Source: Candidatus Nanopelagicales bacterium (GTDB taxonomy: Bacteria > Actinomycetota > Actinomycetes > S36-B12 > CAIYMF01). From it: a stretch of 40,475 bases of DNA. The stretch lies in contig JALOLK010000009.1 of assembly GCA_025456015.1 (NCBI GenBank), positions 1 through 40,475 on the forward strand, in the 5' to 3' direction. Position numbers and translations under genes: made by a program. Shown piece after piece: positions 32,009 to 40,088 of the stretch (the stretch's first letter is position 1; each line of letters starts with the position of its first letter). The notes under the pieces were generated by a model, which had not been told where the DNA came from, did not search any database, and saw only the letters and a program-made list of their open reading frames with translations.

Positions 32009-32095
32009 GCACGCACACAGCGTGAAGGAAACCCAGACAGCGCTCCTGTCGTGCGTGCATGGTCTGCCCACGCCACCTGATCTGGTCGTCTGTGC

Positions 32096-32101
32096 CAGAG
32101 T
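32096..32101 (+). promoter_or_regulatory. -10 box of the AI-2E family gene, leaderless type
   Basis: CAGAGT ends 7 bases before the ATG at 32109. No ribosome site precedes that ATG, in keeping with a leaderless transcript. Confidence 0.35.
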
Positions 32102-32108
32102 GCGGCCC

Positions 32109-33278
32109 ATGGTCGGCCAGGTCCCCGTCCCATCGGTCGGCGCTTCGGCGCCACCGAGTCCTGCTGACGACGCGGGCGGACCCTCCCCGCAGGCCCCGGT
32201 GCTGGGTCGGCTCGCGGTGCTGCTCATGGCGGCTGGAGGGCTGGTCCTGGCCCTGGCGGGGATGCGGGCCGCCAGCGGCATCCTCGGGCCCACGCTGCTG
32301 GGCCTGGTGATCGTGGTCACCGTCTACCCGCTGCCCCGGCGCATGCGCGCGGCGGGCCTGCCCGCGTGGTCCGCCGTGGTCGTCACGATGCTGGTGTCCT
32401 ACGGGATCATCCTCGTGCTGGTCCTGGGCACCCTGGCCGCCATCGCGGCCTTCGTCACCGCGATGCCCGACTACGCCGACGAGTTCAGCGCCCTGCAGGA
32501 CGACGTCATGGCCTGGCTGGGCACCCTCGGCATCACGACCGGGGACGTGGAGTCGGCCCTCGACGGCCTGAGCCCCGGCCAGATCGGCAGCGCCGCGACC
32601 TCTGCGCTGGGCTCCGTCGGCAGCGTGCTCACCGCGCTGGTGCTCATGCTCACGGTGACGTTCTTCATCGTGCTGGACTCCGCCGGCTTCCCGCTGCGCT
32701 ACGCCGTCATCGAGCGGGCTCGGCCCGAGCTCGCGCGCGCGTTCGGCGAGTTCGCGCGGGGGACCCGGACCTACCTGTTCGTCGCCACCGTGTTCGGCGG
32801 GGTCGTGGCCCTGGCCGACGTGGCCATCCTCTACGCGATGGACATCCCCGACCCCTGGGTGTGGGGGCTGCTCGCGTTCCTCACCGGCTTCATCCCGAAC
32901 GTCGGCTTCGTGATCGGCCTGATCCCGGTGGCGGTCCTCGCGCTGCTCGGCGGGGGCTGGAGCGACATGCTCATCGTGATCGCGGCCTACTCGCTGGTGA
33001 ACTTCCTGCTGCAATCGCTGTTCCAGCCCAAGATCGTGGGCGACTCCGTGGGCCTGGCCACCACGGTGACGTTCCTGTCGCTGGCCTTCTGGACCTTCAT
33101 CCTGGGCCCCATCGGTACCATCCTGGCCGTGCCGCTGACGCTGCTGGCCAAGGCGCTGCTGCTCTCGGCCGACCCCGCGCTGGCCTGGGCGACGGCCCTG
33201 ATCTCGAGCACCGCCAACCACCAGGACCCCGTCCTCGCGGCGGTCGAGTCGGAGGTCCCGGAGCATGCCCAGCCCTGA
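32109..33278 (+). CDS. AI-2E family transporter (PerM/TqsA-like)
   Basis: This 389-residue polytopic membrane protein has about eight hydrophobic segments. The first two (about 36-55 and 57-75) are followed by a paired segment near 95-120, a soluble stretch (about 125-170), and a C-terminal set. The latter contains the family blocks GLLAFLTGFIPNVGFVIG and FLLQSLFQPKIVGDSVGL. Members export autoinducer-2 or other small solutes, or exchange ions; the substrate here cannot be predicted. The gene is divergent from the SGNH hydrolase. The small membrane gene at 33330 follows and may be cotranscribed. Confidence 0.88.
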   Translation: MVGQVPVPSVGASAPPSPADDAGGPSPQAPVLGRLAVLLMAAGGLVLALAGMRAASGILGPTLLGLVIVVTVYPLPRRMRAAGLPAWSAVVVTMLVSYGIILVLVLGTLAAIAAFVTAMPDYADEFSALQDDVMAWLGTLGITTGDVESALDGLSPGQIGSAATSALGSVGSVLTALVLMLTVTFFIVLDSAGFPLRYAVIERARPELARAFGEFARGTRTYLFVATVFGGVVALADVAILYAMDIPDPWVWGLLAFLTGFIPNVGFVIGLIPVAVLALLGGGWSDMLIVIAAYSLVNFLLQSLFQPKIVGDSVGLATTVTFLSLAFWTFILGPIGTILAVPLTLLAKALLLSADPALAWATALISSTANHQDPVLAAVESEVPEHAQP

Positions 33279-33329
33279 TCCCGTGGGCGGCCCGGACGCC
33301 GGCCGTCGCACGTCACACCGAGGAGCGCC

Positions 33330-34016
33330 ATGAGCGACGACCGTCCGCCGGGCCCCCGGGCCGAGCCCCAGGAGCCGCCACTGGCCTTCGCCGCCGAGCT
33401 GCGCACGCCCGGGGCGGCCGCGATCGCCGGCATCGTCTTCGCGGCGATCCTGCTGGCCGTCCTCGTGCTGCTGCATCGCTCGGTGCCCGCTGGGGCCCAG
33501 TCGGCCGACTGGGTGGTCGACGAGGCGAACCGGCGGGCGGTGTCGATCGCCGCCTCGCTCATCCCGTTCGCCGGCATCTCGTTCCTGTGGTTCATCGGCG
33601 TGATCCGCTCGCGGCTCGGCGATCGGGAGGACAAGCTGTTCGCCACGGTGTTCCTGGGCTCCGGGCTGCTGTTCGTCGCCATGCTGTTCGTGGCGACGTC
33701 CTTCCTGGCCACGATCCTGGTGCTCGCGAGCCAGGGGGTGCCGGTGCGCGACGAGACGATGGTCGCGCTGCAGGTGCTCACCCGCGAGCTCATGGGCGCG
33801 TTCGGGGCGCGGATGGCGGCCGTCTTCACGCTGGCCGTCACGTCGGTCGGCGTGCGCACGCGGCTGCTGCCGCGCTGGCTGGTCGCGGTCGGGCTGCTCG
33901 CCGCGATCCTGCTGCTGCTGTCGCCACCGTTGACTGCCTGGGTGCAGGTGGCGTTCCCGCTGTGGGTCCTCGCGCTGAGCGTGCAGTTCCTGATGAGCTC
34001 GCGCACCAGGGACTGA
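33330..34016 (+). CDS. Hypothetical five-helix membrane protein
   Basis: A 228-residue protein with a Pro-rich cytoplasmic start (about 1-27) and five hydrophobic segments near 30-48, 74-91, 105-130, 160-173 and 182-222, the last long enough for two helices. Between the first two is a loop GAQSADWVVDEANRR, and SRLGDREDKLFATVFLGSG leads into the third. I recall similar unnamed actinobacterial membrane proteins but no function. The ATG follows a GAGGAG ribosome site. It lies 51 bases after the AI-2E family gene on the same strand. Confidence 0.78.
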   Translation: MSDDRPPGPRAEPQEPPLAFAAELRTPGAAAIAGIVFAAILLAVLVLLHRSVPAGAQSADWVVDEANRRAVSIAASLIPFAGISFLWFIGVIRSRLGDREDKLFATVFLGSGLLFVAMLFVATSFLATILVLASQGVPVRDETMVALQVLTRELMGAFGARMAAVFTLAVTSVGVRTRLLPRWLVAVGLLAAILLLLSPPLTAWVQVAFPLWVLALSVQFLMSSRTRD

Positions 34017-34049
34017 TCAGGGTCGGGGACCGGACCGCGGCCGCCGGGT

Positions 34050-34457
34050 TCACGCCGAGCGGGTGGCGCGCCTGCCCCGCGAGCCGTCCGCGCTCCACAT
34101 GGTGGCCTCGACGAGGTCGATGAGGTCCATGCGGTCGAGCTCGTGCTCGGCGACGGCGTCGAGGCGGGCGTAGAGGTCGCCGAGCGGCGCGCTGGACACG
34201 ACCGTGGCCACCACGACGCGCGAGTCGCCGCCGAGCTGGTGCAGGACCGCGTCCTGCACCGACCGGATCGCGGCGGGCTCCCCATCGGCGGTGACCAGGG
34301 CCGTGAGCCAGATCATGCCCCTGCCCGTGGTCCGCAGGACCTCCACGCCCGGCAGCACGATGCTGCGGGCCACCGCGTCGACGTCGACACCCCTCGACTC
34401 GACCTCGACGACGATGTCGATCACGTACTCCTCACCGTGGTCCACGGTGCGCCCCAT
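34050..34457 (-). CDS. Hypothetical small soluble protein
   Basis: A 135-residue protein opening MGRTVDHGEEYVIDIVVEVE, with alternating beta and alpha stretches (VEVLRTTGRGMIWLTALVTA, AIRSVQDAVLHQLGG, VVVATVVSSAPLG). This pattern looks like two ferredoxin-like beta-alpha-beta units, but no named family is recognised. The ATG at 34457 has a GGGAGG ribosome site; longer in-frame starts lack one. It converges with the membrane gene at 33330 and is followed upstream by the CNB gene on the same strand, 235 bases away. Confidence 0.68.
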   Translation of the reverse strand: MGRTVDHGEEYVIDIVVEVESRGVDVDAVARSIVLPGVEVLRTTGRGMIWLTALVTADGEPAAIRSVQDAVLHQLGGDSRVVVATVVSSAPLGDLYARLDAVAEHELDRMDLIDLVEATMWSADGSRGRRATRSA

Positions 34458-34692
34458 GCCGACCTCCCGTGCTCCTGGTGGCACCGATGGTGCCCGGCGG
34501 CGCCGCACACGCGGGGGAGGCGCGCCGGGGCGGCCACGGCGGACGACCAGGCGGCGGGGGACGGCCACGGCGGTCCCGATGGCAGACGGGCGCGTGCGGA
34601 TGGCGACAGCCCGAGGTCGTTGGTACGGCCGGCCCGGCCGGGGAGGGACGCCCGGCCCGGTCGCGCCCCCGGTTCCGCGCGAGGTGCGCGCG

Positions 34693-35145
34693 TCAGGCCT
34701 GCGCGGCCTCGGCCCGGCGCAGCCGGGCGCACATCACCCGCAGCATCGACAGGGCGATCTCGGGGTGGTGGCCCAACAGGTCGTCGAAGGACCACTTCTG
34801 CAGGGCGAACGTCGTCAGGCCGCCCTCGCCGGCGATCACGTCGGCCGAGCGCGGCTGGCCGTCGATGAGCGACAGCTCGCCGAAGTACGCCCCCGGGCCC
34901 AGCGAGTTCACCGTGCGGCCGTGGACGTGCACCTCGGCGCTGCCGTCCACGATGACGTGCAGGGTGACGCCCCGGTGGGAGAAGGCCCGGAACCCGGAGA
35001 CGGGATCGCCCTCCTGCACGACCGGGGTGCCCGTGGGGTAGCTGGCGACCTCGCCGGAGTCACGGATCGAGCGCACGACCTTCGGCTCGAGGCCGTGGAA
35101 CAGGTCGACCGAGGCGAGCAGGTCGGTCAGGGCGTCCGTGGCCAT
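34693..35145 (-). CDS. Stand-alone cyclic-nucleotide-binding-domain protein
   Basis: This 150-residue protein consists of one Crp-type CNB domain with no DNA-binding helix-turn-helix. It starts ALTDLLASVDLFHGLEP, contains GTPVVQEGDPVSG, and shows the phosphate-binding cassette YFGELSLIDGQPRSADV, in which Glu and Arg would contact cyclic nucleotide. The strand usually written DSLYLIL is replaced by about ten extra residues (FRAFSHRGVTLHVIV). It could sense cAMP or another ligand and act on a partner protein. The ATG has a strong GAGGAGGG site. It is divergent from the hydroxyproline-type operon. Confidence 0.83.
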   Translation of the reverse strand: MATDALTDLLASVDLFHGLEPKVVRSIRDSGEVASYPTGTPVVQEGDPVSGFRAFSHRGVTLHVIVDGSAEVHVHGRTVNSLGPGAYFGELSLIDGQPRSADVIAGEGGLTTFALQKWSFDDLLGHHPEIALSMLRVMCARLRRAEAAQA

Positions 35146-35262
35146 TGGCCCTCCTCGGGATGCTGCCGTCAGGTGGCCGCGATGATGCCAGTGCCGGGGC
35201 CACGTTGCATGCGCACCATGCGGTGGGGGCCCGTGCGCCGGCGCGCCCGGGGGCGGCCCGGG

Positions 35263-35268
35263 TAACGT
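35263..35268 (+). promoter_or_regulatory. -10 box of the DapA-ALDH fusion operon
   Basis: TAACGT predicts a start near 35275 and a leader of about 47 nt before the ATG at 35322, which has a GAGGAG ribosome site. No -35 is clear. Confidence 0.35.
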
Positions 35269-35321
35269 GACCGCCGCGCCTGGCCCGCCGCCGCGCGCCC
35301 CGCCGACCCACGAGGAGCCCC

Positions 35322-37709
35322 ATGGCCTTCCCCGGCGTCCTGGTGCCACTGGTCACCCCGTTCGCCCCCGATGGCGCGCTGGACCTGCCCCGCGTGCCCG
35401 CGCTCGTCGAGTTCGTGCTGGCCGGCGGTGTGCGCGGGCTCGTGGTGGCCGGCACGACGGGGGAGGGCTACGCCCTGGACCTCGAGGAGCGGCGCCGGCT
35501 GCACGGGGCGGTCGCCGAGGCCGTGGCCGGCCGGGTGCCCCTGCTCGTCGGGGTCGGCGGCACGGCCACGCGCGAGGCGCTGGCCCAGGCCCGGCTCGCC
35601 GCCGAGCTCGGCGCCGACGGCCTCATGGTCGCGGCCCCCGCCTACGTGCTGCCCACCCCGGAGGAGCTCGGGGCGCACGTGGCCGCGGTGCTCGACGCCG
35701 CGGGCCTGCCGGCCGTCCTCTACGACTACCCGGACCGCACCGGGGTGCCCTTCACCGAGCGGGCCCTCGACGTGGTCGCGGCGGACCCGCGCGTCGTCGG
35801 CATCAAGGAGGCGTCCGGGGACCTCACCCGCGTCGGCCGGCTGCGGCGTCGCTACGGCGACGAGCTGCCGATCGTGTGCGGGTCGGACACCCTGGCGATG
35901 CGCTACTTCGAGAAGGGCGTGGAGAGCTGGATCGCCGGCGTGGCCAATGCCCTGCCTGCCGAGCACGTCGCGTTGCTCGAGGCAGCACTGGCCGGGCGCA
36001 CCGACGAGGCGTGGGCCTGGCAGCAGCGCCTGCTGCCGATGGTCCGCTCGTGCGAGCGGGTGCACTACATCCCGAAGGTGCGCCACGCGTTGGGGCTGCG
36101 TGGGATGCCGGTGGGCCCGCCGCGTGCCCCCCTGGCCGCTGTGGGGGAGTCCGAGGCCCACGAGGTGGCGACCCGGCTGGCGATCGCGCTGGGGCAGCCG
36201 GGGCAGCCCTCGACGCGCACCCACGGCGCGCTGCCGCCGGACGCCGGCGTGCTGCCCATCCACACCGGTGCCTACATCGACGGGGCCTTCACCGCCGCCG
36301 CCGATGGGGCGACCATGGCCGTGCGCAACCCTGCCACCGGCGCGGTGATCGCCGAGGTGGCGGCCTGCGGGCAGCGGGACGTGGACGCGGCCGTGGCGGC
36401 GGCCCGGGACGTGTTCGAGCGTGGCGACTGGTCGCGGGCCCACCCTGCGCAGCGCCGTCGGGTGCTCGTGCGGTTCGCCAAGCTCATCGAACGGCACGGT
36501 GAGGACCTGGCCCGGCTGGACTCCCTCGAGGCGGGCAAGCCGATCACCGACTGCCGCGACGGCGACGTGCCCGAGACGGCCGAGACGTTCCGCTGGTTCG
36601 GTGAGGCCATCGACAAGGTGTACGACCGCGTGGCGCCCACGGGCGTCGACGTCGTCGCGCGCATCACGCGCGAGCCCGTCGGCGTGGTGGGTGCGGTGAT
36701 CCCGTGGAACTTCCCGGCGCTGATGTTCGCCTGGAAGGTGGCCCCCGCGCTGGCCATGGGCAACTCCGTCGTGGTGAAGCCAGCCGAGCAGAGCACGCTG
36801 TCCGCGCTGCTGCTGGCCACGCTGGGCCGGGACGCGGGGCTGCCCAAGGGCGTGCTCAACGTGGTGCCGGGCCCGGGGGAGCGGGCCGGCGCGGCGCTGG
36901 GCCGGCATCCGGACGTCGACATGGTCACGTTCACCGGGTCGACCGAGGTGGGTCGGCACTTCCTGCGCTACGCCGCGGACTCCAACCTCAAGCGGGTCAC
37001 GCTCGAGTGCGGCGGCAAGAGCCCACAGATCGTGCTGGCCTCGGCGCGCGACCTGGACGAGGCGGCCCGCGAGGCCGTGCGCGCCGCGTTCTGGAACATG
37101 GGTGAGAACTGCTCGGCGGGCTCGCGCATCCTGGTCGAGCGCGCGGTGCACGCGGCGTTCGTCGAGCGCCTCGTGCAGGCCACGGCCGACCTGCGGGTCG
37201 GCGACCCCAGCGACCCCCGGACCGAGGTGGGCCCCCTCATCGATGCGGCAGCCCGGGAGCGCAGCGCCGCGTACGTGGCCGGGGCGGTGGCCGACGGCGC
37301 GCGGATCGCGTGCGGCGGCGGGCCCGTGCTCGAGCAGACGGGTGGCTGGTTCTTCGCCCCCACCGTGCTCGACGACGTCCCACCGGAGTCGCCAGCAGCG
37401 GTCGAGGAGATCTTCGGCCCGGTCGTGGCGGTCATCCCGTTCGACACCGAGGAGCAGGCCATCGCGCTGGCCAACGACACCTCCTACGGCCTGGCGGCGT
37501 CGCTGTGGACCGACGACGTCGACGCCGCGCACCGGATCAGCCGGTTGCTCAAGGCGGGGACGGTCTCGATCAACTGCTACTCCGAGGGCGACGTGACCAC
37601 GCCGTTCGGGGGGTGGCGGCAGTCGGGGTTCGGAGGCCGGGACAAGGGGCTGGAGAGCCTCGAGCAGTACGCCGAGGTCAAGACCACATGGCTGAAGGTG
37701 CGCTGGTGA
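35322..37709 (+). CDS. Fusion of a DapA-family lyase/deaminase and an aldehyde dehydrogenase
   Basis: This 795-residue protein joins two complete enzymes in one frame. Residues 1-295 are a DapA/NAL-family barrel: VAGTTGEGYAL, Tyr134 in LYDYPDRTG, Schiff-base Lys162 in GIKEASGD. After a linker near 295-310 comes a full aldehyde dehydrogenase: IPWNFPALMFAWK, FTGSTEVGR, Glu562 in LECGGKSP, Cys597 in GENCSAGSR, EIFGPV. The downstream epimerase points to 4-hydroxyproline breakdown, where a DapA-type deaminase turns 1-pyrroline-4-hydroxy-2-carboxylate into 2-oxoglutarate semialdehyde and a dehydrogenase oxidises it to 2-oxoglutarate. The fusion would pass the aldehyde directly. The dehydrogenase half also resembles PuuC-type enzymes, so the substrate is inferred. 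Confidence 0.85.
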   Translation: MAFPGVLVPLVTPFAPDGALDLPRVPALVEFVLAGGVRGLVVAGTTGEGYALDLEERRRLHGAVAEAVAGRVPLLVGVGGTATREALAQARLAAELGADGLMVAAPAYVLPTPEELGAHVAAVLDAAGLPAVLYDYPDRTGVPFTERALDVVAADPRVVGIKEASGDLTRVGRLRRRYGDELPIVCGSDTLAMRYFEKGVESWIAGVANALPAEHVALLEAALAGRTDEAWAWQQRLLPMVRSCERVHYIPKVRHALGLRGMPVGPPRAPLAAVGESEAHEVATRLAIALGQPGQPSTRTHGALPPDAGVLPIHTGAYIDGAFTAAADGATMAVRNPATGAVIAEVAACGQRDVDAAVAAARDVFERGDWSRAHPAQRRRVLVRFAKLIERHGEDLARLDSLEAGKPITDCRDGDVPETAETFRWFGEAIDKVYDRVAPTGVDVVARITREPVGVVGAVIPWNFPALMFAWKVAPALAMGNSVVVKPAEQSTLSALLLATLGRDAGLPKGVLNVVPGPGERAGAALGRHPDVDMVTFTGSTEVGRHFLRYAADSNLKRVTLECGGKSPQIVLASARDLDEAAREAVRAAFWNMGENCSAGSRILVERAVHAAFVERLVQATADLRVGDPSDPRTEVGPLIDAAARERSAAYVAGAVADGARIACGGGPVLEQTGGWFFAPTVLDDVPPESPAAVEEIFGPVVAVIPFDTEEQAIALANDTSYGLAASLWTDDVDAAHRISRLLKAGTVSINCYSEGDVTTPFGGWRQSGFGGRDKGLESLEQYAEVKTTWLKVRW

Positions 37710-37746
37710 GGATGCGCCGTCGCGACGGCCGGGTCAGGAGGGTCGG

Positions 37747-38751
37747 ATGAGGGCGTCACGGGTCCTGCACTGCGTCGAGTCCCACACCGAGGGGATGCCG
37801 ACGCGCGTGGTCGTCGGCGGGGTGGGGGCGCTGCCCGGCGACACCATGGAGGCCCGCCGCCAGCACGTGATCCACGAGCGCGACGACCTGCGCACCTTCC
37901 TGATGTACGAGCCGCGCGGCCACGCTGCCATGAGCGGAGCGATCCTGCAGCCGCCGAGCCGGCCGGACGCGGACTGGGGCGTGGTCTACATCGAGGTGGC
38001 CGGGTGCCTGCCGATGTGCGGCCACGGCACGATCGGGGTGGCCACGGTGCTCGTGGAGACCGGGATGGTGCCGGTGACCGAGCCGGTCACGACGATCCGG
38101 CTCGACACGCCCGCCGGCCTCGTGGTGGCCGAGGTGGCGGTGCGCGACGGTCACGCGGAGCACGTGACCATCCGCAACGTGGCCTCGTTCGCCCTGGCGC
38201 TGGACCGGGTCGTGGAGGTCCCCGGGCACGGGCCGGTCCGCTACGACATGGCCTACGGGGGCAACTTCTACGCCATCACCGAGCTCGCCGAGGTGGGGGT
38301 GCCGTTCGGCCGGGAGCACGCAGGAGCGCTGATGGCGTTCGGCCTGGCGCTCATGGAGGCCATCGAGGCCGCCGGGGAGCCGGTGCACCCCGCCGAGCCG
38401 GGGATCCGGGGCTGCCACCACGCACAGCTGGTCGCGCCCGGCTCCGACGCCGCGCACTCGCGGCACGCGATGGTGATCCGGCCCGGGTACTTCGACCGGT
38501 CGCCGTGCGGCACGGGGACCAGCGCCCGGATGGCGCAGCTGCACGCACGCGGGCTGCTCGGGCTGGACGAGCCGTTCGTGAACGAGTCGCTGCTCGATCG
38601 TCCGTTCCTGGGGCGCCTGGTCGCGGATGCCGAGGTCGCCGGTCGGCCGGCGGTGGTGCCCACCATCACGGGCAGCGCGTGGATCACGGGCACATCGCAG
38701 CACGTCCTGGACCCGACCGACCCGTTCCCGGCGGGCTTCCTGCTCGGCTGA
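37747..38751 (+). CDS. Proline racemase family protein, likely 4-hydroxyproline 2-epimerase
   Basis: This 334-residue enzyme of the proline racemase family has both catalytic cysteines: Cys91 in MCGHGTIG and Cys254 in DRSPCGTGTSARMA. Two Cys indicate a racemase or epimerase; the related 3-hydroxyproline dehydratases carry Ser or Thr at one position. The most likely reaction is trans-4-hydroxy-L-proline to cis-4-hydroxy-D-proline, first step of the pathway to which the upstream fusion belongs. The next enzyme, a D-hydroxyproline dehydrogenase, is not in this window. The ATG follows an AGGAGGG site 37 bases after the fusion gene, so they form an operon. Confidence 0.87.
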   Translation: MRASRVLHCVESHTEGMPTRVVVGGVGALPGDTMEARRQHVIHERDDLRTFLMYEPRGHAAMSGAILQPPSRPDADWGVVYIEVAGCLPMCGHGTIGVATVLVETGMVPVTEPVTTIRLDTPAGLVVAEVAVRDGHAEHVTIRNVASFALALDRVVEVPGHGPVRYDMAYGGNFYAITELAEVGVPFGREHAGALMAFGLALMEAIEAAGEPVHPAEPGIRGCHHAQLVAPGSDAAHSRHAMVIRPGYFDRSPCGTGTSARMAQLHARGLLGLDEPFVNESLLDRPFLGRLVADAEVAGRPAVVPTITGSAWITGTSQHVLDPTDPFPAGFLLG

Positions 38752-38769
38752 CGGCGCGCTCGAGCGCCG
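38752..38769. terminator. Possible bidirectional terminator hairpin
   Basis: CGGCGC / GCGCCG form a 6-bp stem around GCTCGA, containing the perfect palindrome GCGCTCGAGCGC. It lies right after the epimerase stop and before the convergent peptidase gene. It is short and has no T tail. Confidence 0.4.
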
Positions 38770-38800
38770 GGCGCGCAGGGCGTGGTGCGGCCGGCCTGCG

Positions 38801-39940
38801 TCAGGTCAGTCCGAGGCGCTGCAGGGTCTTCGGGCCCGGGATGCCGTCGCACTGGGACGCCGGCCAGCCCTGGGCCCGCTGGAACGCCTTGACAGCGTCC
38901 ACGGTGCGGGCGCCGAAGTACCCGGTCGGCCCGGCAGGGATGGGGTACCCGGCCTTGATGAGCGCCTCCTGGAGGAAGTACACCTCGCGGCTGGCGGTGC
39001 CCGGCACGTAGGCGCCCGAGCCCTTGCCGGTGGGGGTGCTGGCGCCCTTGGCGGCAGTCGGGCTCGCCTTCGTCGGAGCCTTCGTCGGCTTCGCGGTGGC
39101 AGGGGTGGCACCGGTGCCGCCGGCCACGCCGAGGCGGCGCAGCGTCACGGGCCCGGCGATGCCGTCGGCCGCCGACCCGGTCCAGCCCTGCGCGCGCTGG
39201 AACGCGCGGACCGCCTTCGTCGTCTCGGGGCCGTACCAGCCGGTGGGCCCCGAGGGGATGGCGAACCCCTGCGCGATGAGCGCCCGCTGCAGGGCGACCG
39301 TCTGCGTGCGCGAGAGGACCGGGGCGAGGCCCAGCTTCGCACCGGACCCGGCAGAGGCGCCGCGGCCCGCGTTGCGGCTGCCGCCCAGCCAGGGGGAGGT
39401 GTCGGTCTCCGCGGCCACAGCGGCGGCCTGGGAGTCCTCGCGCAGGTTCACGTGGATGTGCGTGGTGTGCGGGTCACCGCGGTGGGACTGGCGCGCCCAG
39501 CCGTACGTGCGGCTCCAGATGGAGCCGTCGTGGATGACGTACCAGACCCGAGGGTCGCCGATCACGGCGCTGAGCACCGCCGAGACGTCGATGCCGTTGG
39601 CGGTGATGTCGATCGCATGCACCGCACCGCGCGTCCCGAAGGCCGGCCCGCCGGTCCCGCCGACCGGGTTGTGGCTGTTCGTGCGCCCCTGGTGCCGGGT
39701 GTCGCCGATGGCCCCGTCGCTGGAGCGGTCCCGGCCCGGCCAGCGGGTGTCCACCTCCCGGCGCAGCCCGGCCAGGGAGGGTGCCACGTGCCACGGGATC
39801 AGCGCCATCGCGCTCATGGTCCCCGGCTCCGGCGGCGCCTGGGGGGCGGCCAAGGCGGTTCCTGTGCCGGACGCCCCGGCCATGACGAGTGCGCCGGCGG
39901 TGGCCCCCACCACGCCGCGCACGATGCTGCGCTTCCCCAC
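38801..39940 (-). CDS. Secreted endolysin-like peptidoglycan peptidase with two binding domains
   Basis: A 379-residue protein with a signal peptide (KRSIVRG, hydrophobic stretch, cleavage near ALAA). A peptidase domain of the M15-like endolysin type follows: DGAIGD, His90 in NSHNP, Asp111 in HAIDIT, and HIH (161-163) as probable zinc ligands and catalytic site. Two peptidoglycan-binding type 1 domains (about 215-270 and 325-378, each with AFQRAQGW and GP.TLRRLG or GPKTLQRLG) are joined by a Lys/Thr/Pro/Ala-rich linker. It should cut stem peptides in the wall. The GTG at 39940 is chosen for its GGGAGG site and signal peptide. Confidence 0.85.
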   Translation of the reverse strand: MGKRSIVRGVVGATAGALVMAGASGTGTALAAPQAPPEPGTMSAMALIPWHVAPSLAGLRREVDTRWPGRDRSSDGAIGDTRHQGRTNSHNPVGGTGGPAFGTRGAVHAIDITANGIDVSAVLSAVIGDPRVWYVIHDGSIWSRTYGWARQSHRGDPHTTHIHVNLREDSQAAAVAAETDTSPWLGGSRNAGRGASAGSGAKLGLAPVLSRTQTVALQRALIAQGFAIPSGPTGWYGPETTKAVRAFQRAQGWTGSAADGIAGPVTLRRLGVAGGTGATPATAKPTKAPTKASPTAAKGASTPTGKGSGAYVPGTASREVYFLQEALIKAGYPIPAGPTGYFGARTVDAVKAFQRAQGWPASQCDGIPGPKTLQRLGLT

Positions 39941-39959
39941 GCTGTTCCCTCCCCAGGGC

Positions 39960-40019
39960 GACACGCCGGACGGCGTGTCAATGGTCGACCTCCCCCAACT
40001 ATCGGCCGCAGCGTGTCAA
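39960..40019. promoter_or_regulatory. Inverted and direct repeats upstream of the peptidase gene
   Basis: GACACGCCG (39960-39968) and CGGCGTGTC (39971-39979) form a perfect 9-bp inverted repeat with a 2-base gap. A further copy of GCGTGTCAA occurs at 40011-40019, 38 bases from the first (39973-39981). On the peptidase strand these read as TTGACACGC twice. They lie 20-80 bases upstream of its GTG and look like operator sites. Confidence 0.5.
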
Positions 40020-40088
40020 CATTTGAGGTTGCGTGCAATGGGGAGCCTGTGGCTCGTGCTGCTGCATGTCCGTTTCGTTGCGCGGCCT

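Noticed and set aside
36190-36260. A lost stop codon as the cause of the DapA-ALDH fusion.
   Set aside because: The junction reads through in one frame with normal codon use and no ribosome site or suitable start for a separate dehydrogenase was seen; it is kept as a fusion, with resequencing suggested.
39973-40020. Two TTGACA hexamers on the minus strand as -35 boxes for the peptidase gene.
   Set aside because: No suitable -10 lies 16-18 bases downstream of either; the nearest (GATAGT) is only 10 bases from one, so they are better read as parts of the repeat.
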